A stretch of 64,000 nucleotides of DNA from Corynebacterium coyleae (GTDB lineage: Bacteria > Actinomycetota > Actinomycetes > Mycobacteriales > Mycobacteriaceae), in assembly GCF_030408635.1 (NCBI RefSeq), contig NZ_CP047198.1, positions 1,550,001 through 1,614,000 of the forward strand, given 5' to 3'. This document shows positions 1-9,522 of this stretch, piece after piece. The notes under the pieces were generated by a model that had not been told where the DNA came from, searched no databases, and saw nothing but the letters and a program-made list of their open reading frames with translations. A program made the translations under genes and the position numbers. The first letter of the stretch is position 1. Each line of letters begins with the position of its first letter.

Positions 1-2
1 TC

Positions 3-65
3 GTCGTCACGCTGTTCGAGCTCGTCGTGGTCGTCGTACTGGTCGCGTCGCGGGCGACGGCGTGA
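3..65 (+). CDS. 3' end of an unidentified gene, possibly membrane protein
   Basis: The reading frame is open from the window edge to a TGA at 63-65. The 20 visible residues are very hydrophobic (a Val/Leu run followed by Ala-Ser-Arg), as at the end of a transmembrane segment. Most of the gene lies outside the window, so no function can be given. The same Val-rich look could come from repeated GTC codons in a non-coding frame, so the call is weak. Confidence 0.3.
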   Translation, partial: VVTLFELVVVVVLVASRATA

Positions 66-390
66 GGTACTCAGATTCTCTTCTTCCTGCTCATGGTGGC
101 GCGGCTCGCGCCGGAGAAACGAACCGACGCCGCGGGCTGCGGCGCCGAGGGAACTACCGACCACTTTGTACGCAGAGCCGACGCGCTCATCGGCAGTGTC
201 GGCGGCCACGGTGGAAGAGGTCGGCGGGTGTGTCATCGACACCGGCCCGCCGTAGCGGGTGCCGTCCGCCGAGCGGCGTGAAGAAGACCGCGAGTTACGC
301 GGTGCGGTGTTTTTGACAGACATGGGTGTAACTCTAACGCCTTAAGTCACATTTTCCCCATACGCCACACCAGAGGCGCGGTGTCAAGCG
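66..390. other. Intergenic stretch, no gene recognised
   Basis: About 325 bases between the partial gene at the left edge and the first complete gene. Short frames exist on the plus strand (for example 62-316), but they are Arg-rich, have no ribosome binding site and resemble no family I know. The last 90 bases are AT-richer and may hold regulatory or terminator sequence, but I see no clear hairpin followed by a T-run. Confidence 0.4.
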
Positions 391-1017
391 TTAAATCTTG
401 ACATCCAGGCCATCGAGCGCTTCCAATGCGCCGGTCAGTTCAATCTCCGCAGCGTTGCGACCCGATACCCACAACAGCAATTCGCCGGGTGCTCCGCTGA
501 CGCGCACGACGTCGTCGCCACGCTGTGCCACCCCTGCCTTATCCCCGAGAGTCACCGGCGGCAGGTCCGGCGGTGTCAGAATCACGGGCGCTTGAGCCTT
601 GCGCAACGTCATCGCGCCGAAGCGCTTCGCCAGCGCCAAAAGCTGCGCGTTCACCGTGCGAGAAAAGTCGCGCGGGCGCACCTCTCCCCCACCCCGGCGC
701 ACATCCTCGTGGTGAATAAAGTGCTCGGCAGTGTTCATTGCAGCATCGAACGGCTTGATCCACACCGGCGGGCCGGCCGCCCACTCGTTCACCACCTCGG
801 TGTATGGGCGGGCCTTCACCTTTGAGGTTTCCTTCTCCGTCATACCCGACAGTGCGTCCACGAACATGCCCGGCAACGCCAAGGGCTTCGACTCGCGGAT
901 CAGCAGGTGTGCGGCCAAGTCGAAGGTGTTCCACCCTTCGTTCAAGGTGGGCGCATCAGGGCCTACCTCAAGGAACAACTCGGCCAGACGTGAGCGTTCT
1001 CGTTGTGCAAAAGACAT
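391..1017 (-). CDS. TIGR03085-type metal-binding protein (mycothiol-dependent maleylpyruvate isomerase-like)
   Basis: A protein of about 208 residues that starts MSFAQRERSRL and contains the block HFIHHEDVRRG near residue 105. Both match the actinobacterial TIGR03085 family, which belongs to the DinB/maleylpyruvate isomerase-like fold with a mycothiol-linked N-terminal domain. The His-His-Glu-Asp block probably helps bind a metal. The substrate is unknown. The frame can be extended six codons upstream to 1035, but family members start at MSFAQRE, so 1017 is preferred. It lies downstream of the small secreted-protein gene (stop at 1042) and may be cotranscribed with it. Confidence 0.75.
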   Translation of the reverse strand: MSFAQRERSRLAELFLEVGPDAPTLNEGWNTFDLAAHLLIRESKPLALPGMFVDALSGMTEKETSKVKARPYTEVVNEWAAGPPVWIKPFDAAMNTAEHFIHHEDVRRGGGEVRPRDFSRTVNAQLLALAKRFGAMTLRKAQAPVILTPPDLPPVTLGDKAGVAQRGDDVVRVSGAPGELLLWVSGRNAAEIELTGALEALDGLDVKI

Positions 1018-1041
1018 GCCAACGAGCATAGCCACGAGCTT

Positions 1042-1467
1042 TTAGAGCAGCTGCGCGCTCCGGAACACGCTAAAGAGATTCTGCTCGATATTGATGAAAA
1101 CTCGGAGTACAGGTGCGAACATCGCCCACGTCTTGTCAGTGGTCACGACCCGACCCGACGCGCCGTAACCCAAATCGGTGACCGTCTGCCCTTCGACGTA
1201 GCACCCCTGCATGCCACCTTTGTAGTGAGCGCACAGGATCTGGTCGCCGTCGAAACGACCCAGCACGCGAATCGCATCGTTATTAGCCGAGTAGTAGTCC
1301 TGATCACCAGGGCGCACAACGTCGTGGCTCATCCAGTATCCGGTGTAGCCCGGATCGTACGGAACCGGTGTCCCCTCCGGCAGCGGATGTGCTCGCTCGT
1401 CGGCAAGTGCAGGCGTGGCTGTGAGAAGGGTCGCGGTGGCGGTGAGTGCTACGAGTGACTTTTTCAT
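1042..1467 (-). CDS. Small secreted protein of unknown function
   Basis: The 141-residue product opens with a classical Sec signal peptide: MKK, a hydrophobic Leu/Ala/Thr core, and an Ala-Leu-Ala site before residue 23. The mature part of about 119 residues has two cysteines, about 9 residues apart (CAHYKGGMQGC), that could form a disulfide outside the membrane. I recognise no domain. The gene follows the terminator-like hairpin behind rnj, so it probably has its own promoter in the 70-base gap at 1468-1537. It may be cotranscribed with the maleylpyruvate isomerase-like gene downstream. Confidence 0.7.
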   Translation of the reverse strand: MKKSLVALTATATLLTATPALADERAHPLPEGTPVPYDPGYTGYWMSHDVVRPGDQDYYSANNDAIRVLGRFDGDQILCAHYKGGMQGCYVEGQTVTDLGYGASGRVVTTDKTWAMFAPVLRVFINIEQNLFSVFRSAQLL

Positions 1468-1482
1468 ACCTCTGAAATAGCA

Positions 1483-1518
1483 AAATCGGGGCCCGGCGTT
1501 ACGGCCAGACCCCGATTT
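1483..1518 (-). terminator. Rho-independent terminator of rnj
   Basis: AAATCGGGG at 1483-1491 pairs with CCCCGATTT at 1510-1518 (9 bp, 18-base loop). On the minus strand the stem is followed by TTTTG. It sits 20 bases after the rnj stop. Confidence 0.65.
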
Positions 1519-1537
1519 GGGGGGTTAACGCAGCGAA

Positions 1538-3616
1538 CTAGCGGGACTCGCGAGTAGCGGCGATTTCTTCCTCAGTCGCGATGTGGTTGTCGGACGACAT
1601 CGGCACAACGGTCGGCAGGATCACAGGCTGACGCTTGTAGTTCTGCTCGATCGCGCGCGAGACCTTGCGGCGAATCTGCTGCACCATGCGGAACGGATCG
1701 TTCTCGCCTTCCGCGGCGAGGTCACCCATGACGGCTTCGACCCCCTCGACGACCTTCTTGTTGAAGTCGCGGTCATCGTCGGAGTAGCCGGTCGTCGATA
1801 CGCGAGGTGCTTCGAGGAGACGACCGGTGGCGTCGTCGATAACGCAGGTAATCGACACGACACCGCCGGATGCCAGCGACGTACGATCGGCGAGCACGTC
1901 CGGGTCGACGTCACCCATGGTCACGCCGTCGACGTAGAGCTGGCCCACCTGGTACTGGCCGGCAACCTTGATGTTGCCCTTGTGCATATCGACGACAACA
2001 CCATTCTGGGCAAGCGCCGTGTTGTTCGGCTTCACACCAGTAGAGATCGCGAGCTCCTTGTTCGCGCGCATGTGACGCCATTCGCCGTGCACCGGCATGG
2101 CGTTGCGCGGGCGTGCTGCGTTGTACAGCGCAAGCAGCTCGCCAGCGTAGCCGTGGCCGGACGCGTGAACGTGCGCCTCAGCGTTGGTGATCACGTTCGC
2201 ACCGATCTGGGCGAGGTTGTTAATCACCGCAAACACGGCCTCCTCGTTGCCCGGAATGAGCGAGGACGACAGGATGATCGTGTCGCCGTCATGGATGGTG
2301 ATCTGACGGTGCTCGCGGCGAGACATGCGCGACAGTGCCGCCATCGGCTCACCCTGCGTACCCGTAGTGATCAGTACCGTCTTATGCGGGGCCATCTTCG
2401 CGGCTTCTTCGATCGGAATGATCGTGCCCTTCGGAGCCTTGAGCAGGTTCATCTTCTCCGCAATCTCCATGTTGCGGAGCATGGATCGGCCGTTGAAGGC
2501 AACCTTGCGGTTGTTGGCCACAGCGGCGTTGACCGCCATCTGCACACGTGCAACGTTGGAGGCGAACGAGGCAATGACAACGCGCTGGCGAGCATTACCG
2601 ACGAGGCGGATCAGCGTCTCCTCAATACCCGCCTCAGAGGCGGAGATGCCCGGGATGGTGGCGTTGGTGGAGTCACACATGAACAGGTCGATGCCCTCGT
2701 CGCCAAGACGCGACAGGGCCGGCAGGTCGGTCGGCTTGCCGTCGTACGGGGTCTGGTCAACCTTGACGTCGCCGGTCATCACGACGTGTCCGGCACCGGT
2801 CTTGATGGACACGCCGAGGCACTCCGGAATGGAGTGGTTGACGTGCCAGAAGCGCAGGCGGAACGGGCCGACGGTGACCTCGGAGTCCTTGTTCACGTCG
2901 TTGAGCTTCGGACGCTGGCGGTGCTCCTGCGTCTTTGCCTTGATCAGGGCGTTGGTGAACTTGGACGAGTAGATCGGGATGTCGTGGCGCAGCTTCAGCA
3001 GCCACGGGATCGCACCGATGTGGTCTTCGTGGCCGTGGGTGACGATGAGCGCGTCGATCTTGTCCAGCTTGTTCTCAATCGGGCCGAAGTCCGGCAGGAC
3101 CAGGTCCACGCCCGGCTCGTCGGAGTTCGGGAACAGCACGCCACAGTCCACGATGAGCAGACGGCCGTTGTATTCGAAGACCGTCATGTTGCGGCCGATT
3201 TCGGAAATACCACCGAGTGCGTAGATACGCAGGGTGTCCTTGGCCAGTTTCGGCGGGGCTGGCAAGCGCTTGGTCAGGTCGGCGCCTTGCATTCCCTTCA
3301 CCGGGTTGCGACGACCGCCGCCCTGGTTGCCACCGCGACCACGGCCACGGCGACGGTTTCGGCTGCTGCCACCACCGTTGCCGCCACCACCGTTGTTGCC
3401 GCCGTTACCACCACGGTTGCCGCGCGGCCTTTCGCCGCCATTGCGACCACCGTCGCGACCGCCATCACGGCCCGCGTCGCCGCCATTATCGGCGGTGTTC
3501 TTCTGTGCGTTTGTGTCCGGGGTCTCCGGAGCTTGGAAGACCGGCTGTTGATCAGCCGGTTCCGGGGGTCCTGCCTTGCGCGTCACCTTGCGGGCGCGGT
3601 TGCGGGGTTCGTTCAT
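1538..3616 (-). CDS. rnj: Ribonuclease J (metallo-beta-lactamase/beta-CASP RNase)
   Basis: A 692-residue RNase J, the dual endo/5'-3' exoribonuclease of mRNA decay and rRNA maturation. The first ~125 residues form a low-complexity tail rich in Gly, Asn and Arg (about 45-103), typical of actinobacterial RNase J and probably an RNA- or partner-binding extension. The metallo-beta-lactamase zinc motif HGHEDH is at 194-199, followed by beta-CASP and C-terminal domains with conserved blocks such as SGHGYAGEL and PVHGEWRH. The start is MNEPRNR: its ATG lies 2 bases after the dapA stop, pointing to translational coupling. It is the last gene of the dapB/thyX-like/dapA/rnj operon, and a hairpin follows. 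Confidence 0.95.
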   Translation of the reverse strand: MNEPRNRARKVTRKAGPPEPADQQPVFQAPETPDTNAQKNTADNGGDAGRDGGRDGGRNGGERPRGNRGGNGGNNGGGGNGGGSSRNRRRGRGRGGNQGGGRRNPVKGMQGADLTKRLPAPPKLAKDTLRIYALGGISEIGRNMTVFEYNGRLLIVDCGVLFPNSDEPGVDLVLPDFGPIENKLDKIDALIVTHGHEDHIGAIPWLLKLRHDIPIYSSKFTNALIKAKTQEHRQRPKLNDVNKDSEVTVGPFRLRFWHVNHSIPECLGVSIKTGAGHVVMTGDVKVDQTPYDGKPTDLPALSRLGDEGIDLFMCDSTNATIPGISASEAGIEETLIRLVGNARQRVVIASFASNVARVQMAVNAAVANNRKVAFNGRSMLRNMEIAEKMNLLKAPKGTIIPIEEAAKMAPHKTVLITTGTQGEPMAALSRMSRREHRQITIHDGDTIILSSSLIPGNEEAVFAVINNLAQIGANVITNAEAHVHASGHGYAGELLALYNAARPRNAMPVHGEWRHMRANKELAISTGVKPNNTALAQNGVVVDMHKGNIKVAGQYQVGQLYVDGVTMGDVDPDVLADRTSLASGGVVSITCVIDDATGRLLEAPRVSTTGYSDDDRDFNKKVVEGVEAVMGDLAAEGENDPFRMVQQIRRKVSRAIEQNYKRQPVILPTVVPMSSDNHIATEEEIAATRESR

Positions 3617-3618
3617 AT

Positions 3619-4533
3619 TTATAGGACTCCAGCCTCTTTCATATCTTCTTGGAGCCGCTTGACCTGCTCGGCTGTCGCTGGTGCGACAGGCAGGCGCGGG
3701 TCTCCCACTTCGATGCCCTGCAGTCGCAGAGCTGCTTTTGCAAATGTCACGCCACCCAGCTCGGCCTGCTGCCGTGCGAGGACGTTGAGTACGTTGGCGT
3801 TGATTTCCCGTGCGCGGGTGAGGTCGCCGGCCTCGAATGCGTCCACGAGTCCCCGCAGCGCTTGTGGTGCTGCGTGTCCGACGACGGAGATAACTCCGGT
3901 TGCGCCGAGTGTGAGCCAGGGCAGGTTGAGCGGGTCGTCGCCTGAGTACCACGCCAGGCCTGTCTCTTGGATGAGGCCTGCGGCTTCGAAGAGGTCGCCG
4001 CGGGCGTCTTTCATTGCCTGAATGTTGTCGACCTCGGCGAGTTCGCGGATCGATTCGGCAGTGATGGGGATCCCGGAGCGTCCCGGGATGTCGTAGAGGC
4101 AGACGGGTAGGTCGGTTGCGGCTGCGATTGCTTTGAAGTGCGCGACTACTCCGGCCTGTGAGGGTTTGGAGTAGTAGGGGGTGACTGCGAGCAGGGCGTC
4201 TGCGCCCGCGTCTGCAGCTTGTTGTGCCAGCGTGACTGCGTGGCGGGTGTTGTTGGAGCCGGCTCCAGCGACGATTTTTGCGTTGGTGCCAACTTCTTCG
4301 CGCACTGCTTTGAGCAGCTCAACTTTTTCTTCTGCGCTGGTTGTTGGGGATTCGCCGGTGGTTCCGGCGAGGACGAGTGTGTCGATTCCGTTTTCTACAA
4401 GGTGGGCAGCAAGCCGACGTCCTGCGGCGAGGTCGAGGTTGCCGTCGGAATCAAACGGCGTAACCATGGCGACGCAGACGGTGCCGAATGTGTTGGCGCC
4501 TGTATCAACTTTGCATGATGAGCCCATGAGCAA
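3619..4533 (-). CDS. dapA: 4-hydroxy-tetrahydrodipicolinate synthase
   Basis: DapA condenses pyruvate with aspartate semialdehyde, the first committed step to lysine and meso-diaminopimelate for peptidoglycan. The (beta/alpha)8 class I aldolase features are visible: AGTTGESPT for pyruvate binding, TPYYSKP with the proton-relay Tyr, [10 protein letters not shown], and the Schiff-base Lys in [11 protein letters not shown] (Lys173 counted from the ATG at 4527). The start could be that ATG or the TTG at 4533. An AGGAGG lies 8 bases upstream of the TTG and 14 upstream of the ATG, so the TTG is plausible. It sits between the thyX-like gene (30 bases upstream) and rnj (2 bases downstream). Confidence 0.95.
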   Translation of the reverse strand: MLMGSSCKVDTGANTFGTVCVAMVTPFDSDGNLDLAAGRRLAAHLVENGIDTLVLAGTTGESPTTSAEEKVELLKAVREEVGTNAKIVAGAGSNNTRHAVTLAQQAADAGADALLAVTPYYSKPSQAGVVAHFKAIAAATDLPVCLYDIPGRSGIPITAESIRELAEVDNIQAMKDARGDLFEAAGLIQETGLAWYSGDDPLNLPWLTLGATGVISVVGHAAPQALRGLVDAFEAGDLTRAREINANVLNVLARQQAELGGVTFAKAALRLQGIEVGDPRLPVAPATAEQVKRLQEDMKEAGVL

Positions 4534-4563
4534 GAAGAATACCTCCTATTGACACGTATGTGC

Positions 4564-5199
4564 TTATCGACGTTCCCCTGCCGCCAAATCTTCAAACACC
4601 AAGGGCGCTTCCGGCTGGAGCACATCGAGGCACGCGCGTGCGATCATTCTGATTTCTTTGTCTTCATATTTTCCGCTGTGCTTTTCGACGAAACCACGCC
4701 ACGCCCCGTACGACCCCGTGATTACCAGTTGCGTTGCGGTGGCTAACGGCAAAAGAGAACGGGCTGCTTCGGCGGCTCGTTTGCGCCGAGAGAGCAGGTT
4801 GGGGTCGTCGACAAGCACGTGCTCGAGACCGTCGAGGAGTTCTTGGCGGATGAATGCAATGTGTTCGATGGCGGTGTCAAACAGGTTGACGAGGTCCTCG
4901 TCTTCCGCGATGAGGTGTGGGACGACCGCGCCGTCGTCGTCACGCAGGCTCACCGCGAAACCGGGGTGTGCACGGATGATTTCTGCCGCGGCGCGCGATA
5001 CCCCGTACACGTGGAGGGTGGCGCTGGCGTGGGCGAGAAAGTCGGCGCGGTCGTCGTCGATAAGCCTGCGCAGCACTGTTTCGGCGTCGTGGGACGACAT
5101 TGCGGCGTGCGCGATAACCGCCTCTGCGTCGGTGACATCGGTGCCGCCTGCGGGGCGGGTGTTGCGCAGGGCGGTTGCGGCGACGAGTTCGGCACGCAT
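4564..5199 (-). CDS. ThyX-family protein lacking the catalytic signature (probable pseudoenzyme)
   Basis: A 211-residue protein aligning along its length with flavin-dependent thymidylate synthase ThyX, which occupies this position between dapB and dapA in Corynebacterium. Shared blocks: HASATLHVYGVSRAAAEIIR, the RRKRAAEAARSLLP region, and VITGSYGAWRGF followed by EIRMIA. The diagnostic RHRx7S motif for FAD/dUMP binding is gone: after EIIR the sequence reads AHPGFAVSL and is about four residues shorter. The N-terminal FAGRACYxS-like region and the arginine after GAWRGF also differ. I infer loss of thymidylate synthase activity. The frame is intact, and its ATG directly follows the dapB stop, so it is probably still translated. 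Confidence 0.8.
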   Translation of the reverse strand: MRAELVAATALRNTRPAGGTDVTDAEAVIAHAAMSSHDAETVLRRLIDDDRADFLAHASATLHVYGVSRAAAEIIRAHPGFAVSLRDDDGAVVPHLIAEDEDLVNLFDTAIEHIAFIRQELLDGLEHVLVDDPNLLSRRKRAAEAARSLLPLATATQLVITGSYGAWRGFVEKHSGKYEDKEIRMIARACLDVLQPEAPLVFEDLAAGERR

Positions 5200-6648
<1,449 letters not shown>

Positions 6649-6649
<1 letters not shown>

Positions 6650-6900
6650 TGAACGCCACATCGTGGCTTGGGCTCGCCTTCGTCATCGGGGTGAGTGTCC
6701 TTGGGTTGTTCGTCTTGTGGCGCAAGTTGCGCGAGATTCAGCGCAGCGATCTTGACGACGACGCCAAGCGCCGCTGGGGCCTGCTTTTCGGTATCTCGCC
6801 GCTTGCCGGATTGTTTACGTGGAATCGTCGCGAAGAATTGCTCGGCCATCGTGACGATTCGGAAGAAACTTCCAGTGAGACAGGTCAAGGGAGAGCGTGA
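6649..6900 (+). CDS. Small single-pass membrane protein
   Basis: 83 residues with one hydrophobic segment near the N-terminus (about 6-23), then a charged cytoplasmic-looking stretch (WRKLREIQRSDLDDDAKRRWG), a second weaker hydrophobic patch (LLFGISPLAGLF) and a polar tail. I recognise no family. The start codon shares a base with the stop of the AMIN-like lipoprotein gene, which suggests the two work at the same membrane site. The MpaB-family gene follows after 19 bases. Confidence 0.65.
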
Positions 6901-6919
6901 TTGTGTTACGCTTCACACC

Positions 6920-7891
6920 ATGTCAAAGCCACAGCCATCCGATAGCTTCGACGACCTGCTCGACGGCAGTGTCAAAACCGGTAAGCGCGACGTAAAACGC
7001 GCACCGCTCGGCCCTGACTCGCTGCTGTGGAAATGGGGCGCCGACAACCGCATTCAACTCCTGCGCGGCTACACCGGCGTGCTGCAGAATATGCACCCAG
7101 CCATCGGCCAGTCACTGCTGGATCACTCGAAGTTTTTCGAGGAGCCTTTCGCACGCCTTGAGCGCTCCACCCCGCAAATCATCGCGTCGATTTACGACGA
7201 CCAGGACGTGATCGGTAAACAAATCCGCGATTACCACGTAGATATCAAGGGCAAGCTCCGCGACGGCAAGCGCTACCACTCGCTCAACCCAGAAACCTAC
7301 TGGTGGGCACACGCAACATTCGTCTACCGTGTCATCCTCGCTCAGGAACTGTTCGGGACCCCGTTTACCCACGCGGAGAAAGACCAGATCGTGCGCGAAG
7401 GCGTGACCTGGTGGGACTTGTACGGCCTGTCCGAGCGCCCTGTCATTGACAACTACGACGACCTGATCGCCTACATCGAAGAGATGGAAGACACCGTGCT
7501 TGAGCGCAACGATACCGTCGATTTCGCGCTGCGTACCGCCCGCGTCGAACCGGTGAAGGCACCGGATGGTGTCCCCGAGGCTGTGTGGAAGGTCATCTGG
7601 AAGCCGATCATGCGCAGCGTGATTTGGCTGACTGTTGGCACGCTCAACGACAAGGAGCGCCAGATCCTCGACCTTGAGTGGACGCACCGCGACCAGCGCC
7701 GCTTCAACCGAATCGCAAGGTTTATCCGCAGTGTGTTCAAAATCCTGCCTGAGGACAAGCGCTACATGGAGCCAGGGCGCTCGCTGATGATCAAAAACGG
7801 CATGATCTCCGGCAAGTACAAGGAACCGAAACTGATCACCCCGTACTCTCCGAAGAGCCAAGACGCAACGTCCGGCGGTTGCCCCGTCTAG
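6920..7891 (+). CDS. MpaB-family oxygenase (DUF2236)
   Basis: A 323-residue protein of the mpaB/rubber-oxygenase catalytic family. Seen: LLRGYTGVLQNMHPAIGQSLLDHS near the N-terminus, then the conserved DGKRYHSLNPETYWWAHATFVYRV block around residues 116-139. The His and Trp there resemble the heme-binding region described for latex-clearing-type proteins. The family includes heme-dependent oxygenases of unknown substrate in actinobacteria, so the substrate here cannot be given. ATG 6920 is chosen because upstream codons overlap the small membrane gene and carry no similarity. gabD2 follows 10 bases later. Confidence 0.75.
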   Translation: MSKPQPSDSFDDLLDGSVKTGKRDVKRAPLGPDSLLWKWGADNRIQLLRGYTGVLQNMHPAIGQSLLDHSKFFEEPFARLERSTPQIIASIYDDQDVIGKQIRDYHVDIKGKLRDGKRYHSLNPETYWWAHATFVYRVILAQELFGTPFTHAEKDQIVREGVTWWDLYGLSERPVIDNYDDLIAYIEEMEDTVLERNDTVDFALRTARVEPVKAPDGVPEAVWKVIWKPIMRSVIWLTVGTLNDKERQILDLEWTHRDQRRFNRIARFIRSVFKILPEDKRYMEPGRSLMIKNGMISGKYKEPKLITPYSPKSQDATSGGCPV

Positions 7892-7901
7892 CATCGGCGT
7901 T

Positions 7902-9467
7902 ATGCTGCCAAAACGCCTCCGCGAACAACCACTGCCCGCACACCTTCAGAGCGAGCTCGTCGCCCTGACGACGAACCACGGCGGCGAGGTGATCTCCGTC
8001 GCATCTCCGCTTATCGACGAGCCCCTCGGCACCGTCCCCGCAGGCACCACAGACGACGTGGATGAGGCGTTTCGCCGCGCCCGTGTGGCGCAGCGTGCGT
8101 GGGCGGAGCGCAGCCTGGCGGATCGCACCGCGGTGTTCGACGCGTTCCATTCGCTGGTCTACCGGCACCGCGACGTGCTGGCGGACATCGTGCAGCTCGA
8201 GACCGGCAAGGACCGAACGGCAGCGTTCGACGAAGTGCTCGACGTGCTCAATAATGCCCGGTACTACGCCCGCAACGCAGCAACGTTTCTGGCAGAGAAA
8301 CGACGCCCGGGTGCTCTACCTCTGCTGACCCGTGCGCGGGAGCAACGCATCCCCGTCGGTGTTGTCGGCCAGATCAGTCCGTGGAACTACCCGCTTTCCC
8401 TGGCTATTTCTGATGCCATCCCGGCTCTTATCGCTGGCAACGCTGTAGTGGCGAAGCCGGATTCGAAGACGCCGTTTTCGTGTCTCGTCGTCAAGCAACT
8501 GCTCGTGGAGGCTGGCCTTCCAGCGGACGTGTTCCAAGTCGTGACAGGCTCCGGCCAAAAAGTCGGCGGTGCGATAGCCGAGCGGTGCGACTACCTGATG
8601 TTCACCGGCTCCACCGCCACCGGCAAGAAACTGGGCCGCACTGTCGGCGAACGGCTCATCGGCTATTCCGCGGAACTCGGCGGCAAAAACGCGATGATCG
8701 TCGCGCCGGACGTCGACGTGCAAAAGCACGCGCGCACAATGGCTATCGCGTGCTTCTCCAACGCGGGTCAGTTGTGTGTGTCCATCGAACGCATCTACGT
8801 CCACACAGACATTTACGACGACTTCCTGCACGCGTTCACCCACTCCACCGAATCACTCACCTTGGGCAAGGGACTGAACTGGGACTATGACATGGGCTCG
8901 CTTATCGACGATACCCAGCTCAAACGGGTGCAGACCTACGTCGACGACGCCGTAGCGAAGGGTGCACGGGTGGTCACCGGTGGCACACCTCGCCCAGATG
9001 TTGGCCCTCTCCACTTCGCGCCGACCGTTCTCGCAGACCTACCCGCTGACGCGAACCTGCGTGAGGAAGAGGTATTCGGCCCCGTCGTGTATGTCCAGCG
9101 TGTGGGCAGCGTCGATGAGGCGATCGATCTGGCAAACGCCCTCCCCTACGGACTTAACGCCTCCGTGTTTGCATCCCCGCACACCGCCTGGGAGATCGCG
9201 CGCCGCGTTGAAGCCGGCAGCGCGACGATCAACGACGGCTACGCCGCTACATGGGGCTCGATGGCAACCCCGCTGGGCGGGGTAAAGGAATCCGGGATGG
9301 GCCGGCGCCACGGACGCGACGGAATGACCAAATACACCGAGGTGAAAAACATCGCACAGCAACGCATCGTGTCTATGCGCGGCCCACACGCGATGCCGAA
9401 GCGGCTCTACGGCCCGCTCATGACCTCGGCACTGGCGCTTAGCAAAAGGTTGCGTCTTCTGCCCTAG
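7902..9467 (+). CDS. gabD2: Succinate-semialdehyde dehydrogenase, GabD2 type
   Basis: A 521-residue aldehyde dehydrogenase that would oxidise succinic semialdehyde to succinate with NAD(P)+. Canonical elements: the cofactor-binding WNYP (about 161-164), the FTGSTATGKK loop, ELGGKN with the general base Glu258, and SNAGQLCVS with the nucleophile Cys292. Later come EEVFGPVVYV and GGVKESGMGRRHG. Overall it resembles the mycobacterial GabD2 branch, including the long C-terminal tail after TEVKNIAQQR. It may form an operon with the MpaB-family gene 10 bases upstream. Substrate specificity is inferred from the family. Confidence 0.88.
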   Translation: MLPKRLREQPLPAHLQSELVALTTNHGGEVISVASPLIDEPLGTVPAGTTDDVDEAFRRARVAQRAWAERSLADRTAVFDAFHSLVYRHRDVLADIVQLETGKDRTAAFDEVLDVLNNARYYARNAATFLAEKRRPGALPLLTRAREQRIPVGVVGQISPWNYPLSLAISDAIPALIAGNAVVAKPDSKTPFSCLVVKQLLVEAGLPADVFQVVTGSGQKVGGAIAERCDYLMFTGSTATGKKLGRTVGERLIGYSAELGGKNAMIVAPDVDVQKHARTMAIACFSNAGQLCVSIERIYVHTDIYDDFLHAFTHSTESLTLGKGLNWDYDMGSLIDDTQLKRVQTYVDDAVAKGARVVTGGTPRPDVGPLHFAPTVLADLPADANLREEEVFGPVVYVQRVGSVDEAIDLANALPYGLNASVFASPHTAWEIARRVEAGSATINDGYAATWGSMATPLGGVKESGMGRRHGRDGMTKYTEVKNIAQQRIVSMRGPHAMPKRLYGPLMTSALALSKRLRLLP

Positions 9468-9478
9468 CAAGACAAAAC

Positions 9479-9505
9479 GGGCGCTTCCCCAACTGGGAAG
9501 CGCCC
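9479..9505 (-). terminator. Terminator between convergent gabD2 and pnp
   Basis: GGGCGCTTCCC (9479-9489) pairs perfectly with GGGAAGCGCCC (9495-9505) around a 5-base loop. The minus-strand exit is GTTTTG, a modest U-run that suits pnp. The plus side lacks a T-run, though the stem could still serve gabD2. Confidence 0.8.
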
Positions 9506-9522
9506 ATGATGTTTGCGAAAAA

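Noticed and set aside
62-316. Small plus-strand frame in the first intergenic region
   Set aside because: Arg-rich product, no ribosome binding site, no resemblance to any family; reported as empty intergenic DNA.
3298-3551. Val/Ala-rich and Pro/Arg-rich frames opposite the Gly-rich tail of RNase J
   Set aside because: They are mirror translations of a low-complexity coding segment, not genes.
1583-4021. 812-codon open frame on the plus strand opposite rnj and dapA
   Set aside because: A GC-rich antisense frame over two well-identified genes; its product is a Val/Arg-rich composition artefact.
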